Assembly (NCBI RefSeq): GCF_022953055.1
Contig: NZ_JALJEJ010000004.1
Coordinates: 124,001-188,000 of the forward strand
DNA from: Mucilaginibacter straminoryzae
GTDB lineage: Bacteria; Bacteroidota; Bacteroidia; Sphingobacteriales; Sphingobacteriaceae
Direction: 5' to 3'
DNA length: 64,000 nucleotides
Positions within the stretch are counted from its first letter, which is position 1. Each line of letters begins with the position of its first letter. A program made the translations under genes and the position numbers. Under the pieces are notes generated by a model. That model ran no database searches, was not told where the DNA came from, and worked only from the letters and a program-made list of their open reading frames with translations. Shown here in pieces: positions 7,812 through 16,155 of the stretch.

Positions 7812-8666
7812 CTAAGCCAGCTTTAAACGCCAGGTTTTCTGCATTTTAGGCACTTGCCTTAATTTGGCCAATTGCTCCGGGTCTAAGCATGCTAACAAAT
7901 ACGGTAAGGAAGAAATTTGTCCGGGAGCAACTTCAGCTTCTTTGTCGATTGCTAAGCCGCTTTCCAAAAAGAAAGCTTCTGCCTGTTCAAAGCTGTCAAA
8001 TTTATTTTCTTCGATATTATGCTTCTCGAAGAACTGGTTCAGCTTATCACTTTTGCTAATGGCCGCATTAAATTCGGGGGTTTTAACGTAGGCATCGGCT
8101 GTAATCCAATAACCACCCCGCTCTTCTAAGGCTGCACGTATATTACGGCACAATGTTCGCTTTTCCTCCATGTTCAGGTACATCAGCAAACCTTCGTTCA
8201 CAATAGTCAATTTTCCCATCGGGAACTGGTTTACGGCAGCTGCAAATTCTTCCCTGTTTAAAGCATTCAGCGGCAAAAGCTGCAACCTGTCGCTGATAAA
8301 AGTTTCCAGTTGTAGTATCAGATGCTTTTTATGTTCAATCACATTTGGCAAGTCCGTATCAATATAGTTGACACCGGGCGTTTTAACCGCTTCTAAACCT
8401 CGGAAAGAAAAACCAGACGACAGTTCGAGGATATTTTGCGCATCTATCCCTTCCAGCAGGTAATCTATGCTGCGGTAGCGACTTTCGAAGTGATAAACCC
8501 GGCTCCAGAAAAGCGTGTCCTTTTTGGCAAAATCCGGCTCGAAGTTTTCCGGGGCCGCCATTAACTTCGCCGCTTGCAAGGCGTAAGGTATTTGGGTATG
8601 GCCTTTTAAAAACAGCAATGATTTTGCCGAAGGACTAATGGTTGAAAAATCGCGTGGTGTTTCCAT
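7812..8666 (-). CDS. class I SAM-dependent methyltransferase (leucine carboxyl methyltransferase-like)
   Basis: 284 residues. NILELSSGFSFRG (~residue 78) is the glycine-containing SAM-binding loop, VNYIDTDLP (~100) the acidic end of strand beta-2, and TIVNEGLLMYL (~158) the LCM/COG3315 signature. The family O-methylates carboxylates or polyketide-like substrates in the cytoplasm; the substrate here is unknown. It reads in the same direction as the DUF3037 gene, whose stop codon is 9 nt upstream of this start, so the HipA-like/DUF3037 pair and this gene may share a transcript. Confidence 0.8.
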   Translation of the reverse strand: METPRDFSTISPSAKSLLFLKGHTQIPYALQAAKLMAAPENFEPDFAKKDTLFWSRVYHFESRYRSIDYLLEGIDAQNILELSSGFSFRGLEAVKTPGVNYIDTDLPNVIEHKKHLILQLETFISDRLQLLPLNALNREEFAAAVNQFPMGKLTIVNEGLLMYLNMEEKRTLCRNIRAALEERGGYWITADAYVKTPEFNAAISKSDKLNQFFEKHNIEENKFDSFEQAEAFFLESGLAIDKEAEVAPGQISSLPYLLACLDPEQLAKLRQVPKMQKTWRLKLA

Positions 8667-8675
8667 AGGTTTTAA

Positions 8676-9059
8676 CTATAATACTAATTGTGCATAAAGT
8701 TTTTCAAGCGTGGCCTCTGGTTCGATGCACAGACCAGGGTGAACCCGTGAAGCCTGTACAATGGTACTGCGATAGGCTGTCAGCCAGCGAAAGCGTTCTG
8801 CCGGTTCCAGCTGCGCGATGGGCCCGCCGGTTTTACTGCCAATACATATTTGCTCGAAGGCATTCAGGTGCGATTTCAGCTCGTCCAAATCCAGGTCGCA
8901 GCACAAAGCCTGCAAGCGGTTCTCATCAACGTTGCAGCGCAACTGCAAAAACTTGCGTTGCTTACAGTACAAAATCACACCGACGTTTAAAAACTCTTCG
9001 CGCTCTACCCTTGGCACTACGCGAATAACGGCGTACTCAAATAAGTGTCTCTCGGGCAT
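8676..9059 (-). CDS. DUF3037 protein
   Basis: 127 residues. The N-terminus (FEYAVIRVVPRVEREEFLNVGVILYC) and the C-terminal block (FRWLTAYRSTIVQASRVHPGL) are diagnostic of DUF3037. Its start lies 23 nt inside the end of the HipA-like kinase gene, so the two are translationally coupled and in different frames. DUF3037 genes are regularly found next to this branch of HipA-like kinases. Possible roles are a partner or substrate of the kinase; no experimental function is known to me. Confidence 0.85.
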   Translation of the reverse strand: MPERHLFEYAVIRVVPRVEREEFLNVGVILYCKQRKFLQLRCNVDENRLQALCCDLDLDELKSHLNAFEQICIGSKTGGPIAQLEPAERFRWLTAYRSTIVQASRVHPGLCIEPEATLEKLYAQLVL

Positions 9060-9831
9060 CTTGCGCTTGTTTTAAAAATATATCTGACGATTGTAGCCGC
9101 ATTTCCAGGAAGCTGGCGTACACCTCCCTGATCTCGTCCGGTGTCCCCTCGCGCATGGTCAGTAACCAGTCTTCGGGTATTAAACTAACAATAGCGCGGA
9201 TCACCTCCGGCGTTATTTTGCTTTTCAGAAATTCATCTGCCGCGACTAATTCGCTTGCGCTGCGCAACAGTACATGATCTTTAATCTGCACGAAAGGCTT
9301 CACCGCCTGCTCCTGCCAGTTAGTCCACGAGTGGTGGAAGTATAATGATGCGCCATGATCGATCACCCACAATTCTTTATGCCACATCAACATATTGGTG
9401 TTTCGAGGGGTACGATCCACGTTCATCAATAAACCATCCAGCCAAACAATTTTAGAAGCCAGCAGCGGATCAATATCATTCACCACCGGATCGAATGTGA
9501 TCGCCCCGGATAAGTAATGCACTGCAAGGTTCAGCCCCACGCTGGCCTTTAACAAGTCCTGTATTTCCTCGTCTGGTTCGGTACGGCCAAAGGCAGTATC
9601 TAAATTAGCGAAAACAATTTCGGGCATGCGTAAACCTGCTGCCCTTGCCAGTTCACCGCCGATCAGTTCAGCAATTAGCGCCTTTACGCCCTGACCGGCC
9701 CCCCTGAATTTCAGCACATATAAAAAGTCGTCGTCGGCTTCGGCAATCGCAGGCAGCGAGCCACCTTCACGCAGGGGCGTTACATACCTTATTACGTTGA
9801 CCGTACGAAGATCTGGTTTAACAAAATCCAT
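9037..9831 (-). CDS. HipA-like protein kinase (stand-alone type)
   Basis: 264 residues, shorter than HipA (~440) and without the N-terminal HipA_1 domain. YVLKFRGAGQGVKALIAELIGGELA (residues ~40-65, split here in description) gives the ATP-binding Lys and Glu; LLMNVDRTPRNTNML (~136-150) is the catalytic loop; VIDHGASLYF (~157) supplies the metal-binding Asp. The fold is that of HipA/PI3K-like kinases, which phosphorylate proteins such as aminoacyl-tRNA synthetases in HipA. There is no HipB-type antitoxin gene next to it; instead a DUF3037 gene overlaps its 3' end. Classification as a toxin is therefore not supported. Confidence 0.82.
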   Translation of the reverse strand: MDFVKPDLRTVNVIRYVTPLREGGSLPAIAEADDDFLYVLKFRGAGQGVKALIAELIGGELARAAGLRMPEIVFANLDTAFGRTEPDEEIQDLLKASVGLNLAVHYLSGAITFDPVVNDIDPLLASKIVWLDGLLMNVDRTPRNTNMLMWHKELWVIDHGASLYFHHSWTNWQEQAVKPFVQIKDHVLLRSASELVAADEFLKSKITPEVIRAIVSLIPEDWLLTMREGTPDEIREVYASFLEMRLQSSDIFLKQAQDARETLI

Positions 9832-9889
9832 TCAATCTTAAATTTAAGGCAAGTTATAAATTATCTGCCGTTGGCAGAAAAAGCAGGCA

Positions 9890-11077
9890 TCAGACCAGGG
9901 TGAGTTCGAAGGCTTCGTCGGTGCCAAACTCATCTCTCCCCGCTGGTAACGTAAGTATACCCTGCGCCTGGGCGAGCATCACCATATCACCTGAAGTAGA
10001 GGTATCCACAGGCGACGCAATCACGCGACCTTCAGGATAAGAAAGCTGAACCAGGGCATGATAAGCAAGGTTTGGTTTAAAAGTAACAGGACGACCCAAA
10101 AAGGCCTTTAAAGGCTGATGTTCTTTCCCTATGCTTTGATGAAGCCAAGGTTTGAAATACAAATGATAGCAAACAAAGGTGGATACCGGGTTGCCCGGGA
10201 AGCCAAAAACCACCGGTCCGTTTTTAATTTTACCGAAAAGGAATGGTTTACCAGGCCGTTGTGCAATACCATGAAAAATGGTTTCAAAACCTAATCCGTT
10301 CAGCACTTGCGGCAAGTAATCAAACTTGCCTTTTGAAACCGCGCCCGATAGCAGAACAACATTATTCGACGCAATAATTTCCCTTAGCTGATCCTTCATC
10401 GCAGCAGGGTCATCTGTTAAATGATGGCGACTTGCACTTATATTTTCCGCTTGCAGCGTACTCAACAACATATAACTGTTAGACTGCCTGATCTGGTGCG
10501 GTAACGGCGTTTCGTCAATTTCGACCAGTTCGTCGCCGGTAGCACAAACAGCTACCTTTGGAAGGCGCTTCACCTGCACTTTATTTAAACCCGATGCCGC
10601 CAGCAAACCGACCACAGCCGGTGTGATGATTGCTCCCGGCGATAATAATTTTTGCCCGGCTTTGCTATCTGTCCCCTGCAGATGTACGTTTTGTAAAGGC
10701 TTTACTTCCTCTGTAAGCAGTTTTGCGATGCCGTCCTTTATCTCTATCTGTTCATAAGGTATTACAGCGTCACAACCCTTTGGCAGCATTGCACCGGTCA
10801 TCACCTCCAGGCAATTATTGGCATCATGTAATGTTAACTGCGCACTGCCTGCCGCCTGTATGCCTTCAACAGGAAATACGCATTGCCCACTCCCGAATCT
10901 GGAAGAAAGGATGGCCACACCGTCCATGGTGACGCGGTTAAAGGGTGGATAATCACGGTCGGCCAAAACAACCTGCGCCAACACTCGCCCGAGACATTGA
11001 AGCAAGCCGACTTCCTCAATCCCGAAATCTACCGTAGTTGCTGCTATTAATTGCCTGGCTTCTTCTACAGAAATCAT
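9890..11077 (-). CDS. moeA: molybdopterin molybdenumtransferase MoeA
   Basis: 395 residues covering all MoeA domains. PPFNRVTMDGVAI (~40-52) is the conserved substrate-loop motif; KGCDAVIPYEQIE, VCATGDELVEI and VLLSGAVSKGKFDYL form the MogA-like core; FGFPGNPVS is the strongly conserved C-terminal core motif. The enzyme inserts molybdate into adenylated molybdopterin in the cytoplasm. Its ATG overlaps the stop of the MoeB-like gene (ATGA), and it is the last gene of the leftward molybdenum operon. Confidence 0.95.
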   Translation of the reverse strand: MISVEEARQLIAATTVDFGIEEVGLLQCLGRVLAQVVLADRDYPPFNRVTMDGVAILSSRFGSGQCVFPVEGIQAAGSAQLTLHDANNCLEVMTGAMLPKGCDAVIPYEQIEIKDGIAKLLTEEVKPLQNVHLQGTDSKAGQKLLSPGAIITPAVVGLLAASGLNKVQVKRLPKVAVCATGDELVEIDETPLPHQIRQSNSYMLLSTLQAENISASRHHLTDDPAAMKDQLREIIASNNVVLLSGAVSKGKFDYLPQVLNGLGFETIFHGIAQRPGKPFLFGKIKNGPVVFGFPGNPVSTFVCYHLYFKPWLHQSIGKEHQPLKAFLGRPVTFKPNLAYHALVQLSYPEGRVIASPVDTSTSGDMVMLAQAQGILTLPAGRDEFGTDEAFELTLV

Positions 11078-12186
11078 CTTTCAGGCGAGTTTAAGTGCGG
11101 TTCTATGATATATTGGTCGCCAATTTCATCCAGCCAGGCTTCCATGCCGCCTATTACATGATAAATAATTGCAGATGGGTACACTTTCCTGATCATCTTA
11201 ACCGCAGTCGAGCTTCTGCCTCCTATCTCGCAAATGGCGACCATCGGCAAATGAGCTTGCAGATTATCGAGTTGCTGACCTAACGCAGATAGTGGATAAG
11301 ACTGCGCGAATGCCAAACGTTCTTTAGCGAATTCTTTCTGTTCGCGTACATCTAACAGCAAAAAAGGCTTACCTTCTTCCTGCCACTTCAACAATTCGGT
11401 AACCGTCAACTCCCCTCCTGCGGGTTCGCACACGGGTGTATCATATTGTCGCTGCAAAGATTTTATCGCCAGATTTTCTGGTTTGGTTTTTACTTTTAGT
11501 ATGTATTGCTGATTGCTTAGAAAATCGAAGATTTGCACTTGCCCTGCTAATATCCCTTCAAGTCCGCAGATCACTTTAACGGCCTGTAAGGCCTGATAGC
11601 TGCCCACAATAGATGGCGTGATCCCCAACACCCCTGCCGTATTACAATCGGGTATTTCAGTGGCAATAGGCGGATTGGGGTAAAGGCAACGATAAGTACT
11701 ACTACCCTGATAATTAAATACCCCTACATGCCCTTCAAACTGTTGCACCGCACCATAAACGAACGGCTTATTCAGGATAACACAAGTATCATTTATCAGG
11801 TAACGGGTACCGAAATTATCGCTGGCATCAATCACCAGGTCATACCCGACAATAATTTCCAAAGCATTTGAAACGTCTAAGAAGTTGGTGTGGGTATTAA
11901 ATTTTACTTCCGAATTTAGTTTACAGAGTTTATTAACGGCTACGATGGCCTTCAATTGGCCTACTTCGTTTTCTGCGTACAGCACCTGCCTGTGCAAATT
12001 AGTCAGGCTGATCTGGTCACCATCCATGATACCGATAGTCCCTATACCCATTCCTGTCAGATACTGCAAAACCGGCACACCCAAACCACCCGCACCAACT
12101 ACCAATACTTTAGCTTCGCGAAGCTTGTGTTGTGCGGCCTTGCCAAAGCCTGCCAGTTGTTCCTGCCGGATATATCTGTTACTCAT
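11074..12186 (-). CDS. moeB: MoeB/ThiF-type adenylyltransferase with C-terminal rhodanese
   Basis: 370 residues. Residues ~1-240 are an E1-like ThiF domain: VLVVGAGGLGVPVLQYL binds ATP, DASDNFGTRYLIND is the adenylation site, and CNTAGVLG contains the conserved Cys. Residues ~265-360 form a rhodanese domain with active-site loop CEIGGRS. This two-domain layout equals eukaryotic MOCS3/Uba4: it adenylates the C-terminal GlyGly of MoaD and can hand over sulfur itself. Of the usual zinc CxxC pairs only fragments remain. Located between moaA and moeA with 2-nt and 4-nt (overlap) junctions. Confidence 0.93.
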   Translation of the reverse strand: MSNRYIRQEQLAGFGKAAQHKLREAKVLVVGAGGLGVPVLQYLTGMGIGTIGIMDGDQISLTNLHRQVLYAENEVGQLKAIVAVNKLCKLNSEVKFNTHTNFLDVSNALEIIVGYDLVIDASDNFGTRYLINDTCVILNKPFVYGAVQQFEGHVGVFNYQGSSTYRCLYPNPPIATEIPDCNTAGVLGITPSIVGSYQALQAVKVICGLEGILAGQVQIFDFLSNQQYILKVKTKPENLAIKSLQRQYDTPVCEPAGGELTVTELLKWQEEGKPFLLLDVREQKEFAKERLAFAQSYPLSALGQQLDNLQAHLPMVAICEIGGRSSTAVKMIRKVYPSAIIYHVIGGMEAWLDEIGDQYIIEPHLNSPER

Positions 12187-12188
12187 GC

Positions 12189-13181
12189 TTATCCCCCTAA
12201 AACAGACATGGAAGTATGAATAGACATCCGGCCAGCCTCCTCGGCTTCGAAACCATCTCTTTTACGTTTCGCCACGGCATCAAGGATCATCTCCATCAAA
12301 CCGTCCATAGATGTTCCGCTTCGCGTGGCATCCCTTAAATTGGCGGCAGGAGGCCCATATAAACAGGTGCGCAGATCGCCGGTTGCAGAAAGCCTGATAC
12401 GGTTACAAGCGCCGCAAAACGTGCGACTGAATGAGGGTATAATGCCAAAACTTCCGCGATAGCCTTCTACCTGGTAGTTTACCGATGTTGATGACGGCGC
12501 GGCAGGCAAACGATTGATATGAGCGTAAGCTGACGCGATGTAGTTATAAATCTGCTGATGATCCCAGCCCGAATTACCCGCAACCAGACTACCATTAAAA
12601 GGCATTTCTTCCAGGAAGCGGACTGCCAGCGCATGAGCTTTGGTCAGTTCAATAAAAGGGATAATATCCTCAATATTCTTTCCTTCAGCCACCACGCAGT
12701 TCAGCTTAATCTCGAAACCATCGGCAAGTAAATTAAAGATTCCCTCGTAAACTTTTTTAAAGCTATCCCGGCGGGTGATCTGGCGAAAGCGTTCCGCATT
12801 AAGTGAGTCCAGGCTGATATTGATCTTTCGCACGCCGGTATCCTTTAGCACCTGCTGCTGCTTATATGTCAGCGTACCATTGGTGGTAACCGTAATTTCT
12901 TTGAGTGCCGGAATAGCGCTGAGGCGGTAAAGAAAATCATCAATCCCAACGCGGATAAAAGGTTCCCCCCCTGTGATTCTAATCTTATCTACGCCAAGGT
13001 TACAGAACAACGAAGAAAGCGTATAAAGCTCATCAAAAGACAACAATTCCGTTCTCGATGCAAAATTAATCCCCTCTTCGGGCATGCAGTAATAGCACCT
13101 GAAGTTACAGCGGTCTGTAACAGAAAGACGCAGGTAATTTAACTGCCTGCCATACTGATCAACCAATAATTGCTCTTTCAT
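12189..13181 (-). CDS. moaA: GTP 3',8-cyclase MoaA
   Basis: 330 residues, radical SAM. Cys25, Cys29 and Cys32 (CNFRCYYC) bind the first 4Fe-4S cluster; GGEPF is the SAM-binding motif; the C-terminal FCGACNRIRL with a later Cys (LRTCLYG) binds the second cluster that holds GTP. The protein ends in LGG, the conserved GlyGly tail needed for activity in the family. With MoaC it makes cyclic pyranopterin phosphate; no moaC lies in this operon. It overlaps moaE by 4 nt. Confidence 0.96.
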   Translation of the reverse strand: MKEQLLVDQYGRQLNYLRLSVTDRCNFRCYYCMPEEGINFASRTELLSFDELYTLSSLFCNLGVDKIRITGGEPFIRVGIDDFLYRLSAIPALKEITVTTNGTLTYKQQQVLKDTGVRKINISLDSLNAERFRQITRRDSFKKVYEGIFNLLADGFEIKLNCVVAEGKNIEDIIPFIELTKAHALAVRFLEEMPFNGSLVAGNSGWDHQQIYNYIASAYAHINRLPAAPSSTSVNYQVEGYRGSFGIIPSFSRTFCGACNRIRLSATGDLRTCLYGPPAANLRDATRSGTSMDGLMEMILDAVAKRKRDGFEAEEAGRMSIHTSMSVLGG

Positions 13182-13588
13182 GGATGTGCGTTAACCCAAA
13201 CGCTGCTGTCTTCGTAATATTCTTTTTTCCAGATGGGCACTGTCTTCTTCAGTTCGTCAATTAAAAACCGGCAGGCTTCAAAAGAGGCTTCCCGGTGTGC
13301 AGACGATACCCCTGTTATAACCACGGCTTCGCCGGGTTGTTTACTGCCAACTACATGTATAATGGCAACTTTGTATATGGGCCATTGCTGTTTGGCGCGT
13401 TCTGCTATCAGGTTCAGTTCTTTTAAAGCCATGGGTTCGTAAGCTTCAAACTCCAGCTTAATAACTGTTTTTCCCTTACTATGATTACGCACCGTTCCTA
13501 AAAAGGTATTCACGGCACCTGCTTCATCGCTGTAGAGGTATTCGTAAACCTCATTAATGTCGATACAATCCGTCAGTTTTACCAGCAT
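13178..13588 (-). CDS. moaE: molybdopterin synthase catalytic subunit MoaE
   Basis: 136 residues. GAVNTFLGTVRNHSKG (~25-40), LEFEAYEPMA (~47) and the C-terminal VPIWKKEYYEDSSVW with the catalytic Lys pair are classic MoaE motifs. With thiocarboxylated MoaD it adds the dithiolene sulfurs to cyclic pyranopterin phosphate. moaD lies immediately upstream (1 nt apart), as is usual for the synthase pair. Length is normal. Confidence 0.95.
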   Translation of the reverse strand: MLVKLTDCIDINEVYEYLYSDEAGAVNTFLGTVRNHSKGKTVIKLEFEAYEPMALKELNLIAERAKQQWPIYKVAIIHVVGSKQPGEAVVITGVSSAHREASFEACRFLIDELKKTVPIWKKEYYEDSSVWVNAHP

Positions 13589-13589
13589 A

Positions 13590-13829
13590 TCAACCTCCGC
13601 TTACAGGTGGAATCAGCGCAATTTCGCTTTCCGGTGTAAGGTTATCCTCATCTTCGGCATAGGTATTATTAACAGCAACCGCTAACGAGCTTAACTTCCC
13701 AATCGCCGGATATTGTTCAACCAACCACTGCTTTAAACCTTTAACGGTAACAATATTTTGGTCTGCAGGAACATTTAACCTTTGCTGGCCCGTAATATCG
13801 CGCGTAATACCAAAAAGCAATATTTCCAT
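13590..13829 (-). CDS. moaD: molybdopterin synthase sulfur carrier subunit MoaD
   Basis: 79 residues from the ATG giving MEILLFG; a longer reading from 13877 adds 16 hydrophobic residues that do not belong to this beta-grasp family and was not used. The C-terminus PPVSGG ends in the GlyGly that MoeB adenylates and that becomes a thiocarboxylate. Small size and position before moaE are typical. A TAACTTTG promoter-like element lies 12 nt upstream of this ATG, so this half of the operon may also be transcribed separately from the mod genes. Confidence 0.92.
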   Translation of the reverse strand: MEILLFGITRDITGQQRLNVPADQNIVTVKGLKQWLVEQYPAIGKLSSLAVAVNNTYAEDEDNLTPESEIALIPPVSGG

Positions 13830-13841
13830 AACTGATAAAAC

Positions 13842-13849
13842 CAAAGTTA
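13842..13849 (-). promoter_or_regulatory. possible internal promoter (TAACTTTG) before moaD
   Basis: On the minus strand TAACTTTG matches TAnnTTTG and ends 12 nt before the moaD ATG, in the 63-nt gap after modC. It could uncouple cofactor synthesis from molybdate transport. No clear -33 box. Confidence 0.4.
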
Positions 13850-13892
13850 AAAAAATTACGAGACGGAGAACCCGCATCGATGCAATAGGACG

Positions 13893-14732
13893 TTAATATT
13901 GCAATAGATCCGGATTGATCTGAACGGATATGGATTCCCCCAACTGGTAATTTTGATTTTGCTTTTTCAACCGGACAACCTGCTGGTTTACTAATACGAT
14001 TAACCATTGCTCCTCTACACCAATTACCCGCCCGGTTAACTTTAACGTATTCCTATCAGGCGATCCAAATAGCTCTTCGATAGTTCCAAAAGCTGCTACC
14101 CGTCCGTTTGCCAGTTGAATGACTTTCGAGGCCAGGATTGAAATCTCTGAGATGTCATGGCTAACCAAAATCGCCGTAAACTTAAATTCGCGGTGCAGCA
14201 ACAGTAGCTCCTGCTGCAATTGCTGTCTTGCTTCCAGATCGAGTGCCGAGAGTGGTTCATCCATCAGCAGCAGATCGGGTTGCTGCGCAAGGGCACGGGC
14301 CAGCGCCAAACGCTGCTGTTGCCCGCCGGAGAGTTGTAAAGGTTTTACTTTTTTAAAGCCAGACAACTGTGTTATTTCCAGCAAATGCCTGATTAACTTT
14401 TCATCGACTGACTTGCCAGCTGCATAACGCAGATTGCCTTCCACCGTCATGTTAGGGAACAGCGCGTAATCCTGGAAAACAAAGGCCAGCTTTCGCTTTT
14501 GCGGGGGCATATCTATACCTGCAGACGTATCCAACCAGGTTTCATCGCCGCTTGTAATCAGGCCTTCATCCGGCTTCATTAACCCGGCAATCATCTTCAG
14601 CAGAGAAGTTTTGCCTGCACCGGATTTCCCGGACAAGGCTGTTATCTTCCCCTTGGGCAGGTTGATATCGACCTGTAATTCAGTTGCCTGGTCTGCTAAT
14701 TGAAGTTTTTTTTGAATTCTTATCCCGATCAT
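13893..14732 (-). CDS. modC: molybdate ABC transporter ATP-binding protein ModC
   Basis: 279 residues. Walker A GKSGAGKTSLLK (~35-46), Q-loop FQDYALFP, signature LSGGQQQRLALARAL (~128) and Walker B LLLMDEPLSALD are all intact; the last ~60 residues look like a TOBE domain (GRVIGVEEQWLIV), usual in molybdate and sulfate importers. It powers import through ModB. Overlaps modB by 4 nt. Confidence 0.92.
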   Translation of the reverse strand: MIGIRIQKKLQLADQATELQVDINLPKGKITALSGKSGAGKTSLLKMIAGLMKPDEGLITSGDETWLDTSAGIDMPPQKRKLAFVFQDYALFPNMTVEGNLRYAAGKSVDEKLIRHLLEITQLSGFKKVKPLQLSGGQQQRLALARALAQQPDLLLMDEPLSALDLEARQQLQQELLLLHREFKFTAILVSHDISEISILASKVIQLANGRVAAFGTIEELFGSPDRNTLKLTGRVIGVEEQWLIVLVNQQVVRLKKQNQNYQLGESISVQINPDLLQY

Positions 14733-15409
14733 ATCGCCAGCCTGCCGCGGCCCACACGCCTGTTCATTAAGTAAACAAGCAGCAATATGGTAAAAGATAT
14801 GACAAGTAGTATACCCGAATAAGTATGCGCGGCAGAAAAGTTAAGCGCTTCCGTTTCGTTATAGATGGCAATAGAAGCAACCTTGGTCACTTTAGGTATA
14901 CTGCCACCGATCATCAGCACCAGGCCAAATTCACCCAGCGTATGCGCAAAAGTCAGTACGATACCGGTAAGCAAGGCCGACTGTATATTAGGAAGCTGAA
15001 CCTTAAAGAAGGTGACCAGTTTTGAATGCCCCATGGTCCATGAAGCTTCTTTTAGGCTTTTAGGTAAATTTTGTAATCCGCCCTGTATGGGGTGGATCAT
15101 AAACGGCAGGCTATAAATAACCGAGCCCACCACCAGCCCGGGAAAGGTAAATACCAGGCGAAGATTAAAATATTGCTGCAAAAAGCTACCCAGCCAACCC
15201 GTCGGGCTTAATATTAACAGCAGGTAAAAACCTAGCACGGAAGGCGGCAGCACCAACGGCAAACCGATCAGCGCTTCTGCAAAGGGCTTTAAACGCGATT
15301 TACTTTTTGCCAAAAGGGCCGCAACGGGTATCCCCAGCACCAACAAACAAAGTGTAGTGATGAACGCCAGTTTAAACGTAAGCCACAATGGCTGCAAGTC
15401 TATGCCCAT
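14729..15409 (-). CDS. modB: molybdate ABC transporter permease ModB
   Basis: 226 residues with five to six membrane segments. The cytoplasmic EAA-type loop (EASWTMGHSKLVTFFKVQLPN, here named by its ends ~residues 140-160) contacts ModC. LPLVLPPSVLGFYLL and HTLGEFGLVLMIGG are typical of ModB/CysT permeases. It lies directly between modA (no gap) and modC (4-nt overlap). Confidence 0.93.
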   Translation of the reverse strand: MGIDLQPLWLTFKLAFITTLCLLVLGIPVAALLAKSKSRLKPFAEALIGLPLVLPPSVLGFYLLLILSPTGWLGSFLQQYFNLRLVFTFPGLVVGSVIYSLPFMIHPIQGGLQNLPKSLKEASWTMGHSKLVTFFKVQLPNIQSALLTGIVLTFAHTLGEFGLVLMIGGSIPKVTKVASIAIYNETEALNFSAAHTYSGILLVISFTILLLVYLMNRRVGRGRLAI

Positions 15410-16153
15410 TTATTTGTACCCGTAAAGTTTGAAAATTTGCTTAGCCGAAGAGCTGACGAGAAAATTATAAAACTTATAGGAATTATTCAAATTTTTTTGA
15501 TCTAATTGCTTAATTATCAGCATGCCTTGCGCTATCGGCAGATAAAACCTTTGGGGAACCGCAATCCATTTGCCGCGAACCTGCAACGAAGGATCAAGCA
15601 CGATGGACTTTGCCGTAAATGCAGCATCAACTGCCCCGGTAAGCAGGTACTGGTTTACCTGGGCGATACTTTCGCCGTATACGAACTTATCTTTCAGCGT
15701 GGCTTCAAGCCGAAGCGCTTTTATTGCTTGCATAGCCGCCTCGCCATAAGGTGCCAGCGCCGGGTTACCAATAGCTATCTTTTGAAATGCTTTTTGCTGA
15801 AGATCGGCCACCTGTTTTAACGGTACATCTTGATGCAAAGTCCATATAACCAGTTGACCGTAGCCATAAATCCGTGGCTTCTCCAAACCGAAACCTTTAC
15901 TGTACAGTTCTTCCGGGTACTTCATATCAGCCGAAAGAAAAACATCGAATGGCGCGCCTTGCTCAATCTGGGTGGTGAGCTTGCCTGAAGAACTGACGAT
16001 CAATTCAGCCTCGATACCGGTTTGCTTTTTAAATGCTTCAGCAATTTTTTGAGCCACGAATTGTGCGTTAGCCGCAACAGCTACCCGCACTTTCTGCGCC
16101 TGAACGAACGTCGAGAAAACAAGCAGGCCAACTGCTAATAAAAACCTTTTCAT
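15410..16153 (-). CDS. modA: molybdate-binding periplasmic protein ModA
   Basis: 247 residues from the ATG giving MKRFLLAVGLL, a signal peptide cleaved after VQAQ; a longer reading from 16204 would put 17 charged residues in front of the signal. VRVAVAANAQFVAQKIAEAF, IVSSSGKLTTQI (oxyanion-binding Ser) and GAPFDVFLSAD are the usual ModA motifs in order. It captures molybdate (or tungstate) in the periplasm for ModBC. Two nt separate it from the upstream molybdopterin-binding protein. Confidence 0.93.
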   Translation of the reverse strand: MKRFLLAVGLLVFSTFVQAQKVRVAVAANAQFVAQKIAEAFKKQTGIEAELIVSSSGKLTTQIEQGAPFDVFLSADMKYPEELYSKGFGLEKPRIYGYGQLVIWTLHQDVPLKQVADLQQKAFQKIAIGNPALAPYGEAAMQAIKALRLEATLKDKFVYGESIAQVNQYLLTGAVDAAFTAKSIVLDPSLQVRGKWIAVPQRFYLPIAQGMLIIKQLDQKNLNNSYKFYNFLVSSSAKQIFKLYGYK

Positions 16154-16155
16154 CG

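Noticed and set aside
9037-9831. HipAB toxin-antitoxin module
   Set aside because: No HipB helix-turn-helix gene is present and the kinase lacks the HipA N-terminal domain; the neighbour is DUF3037.
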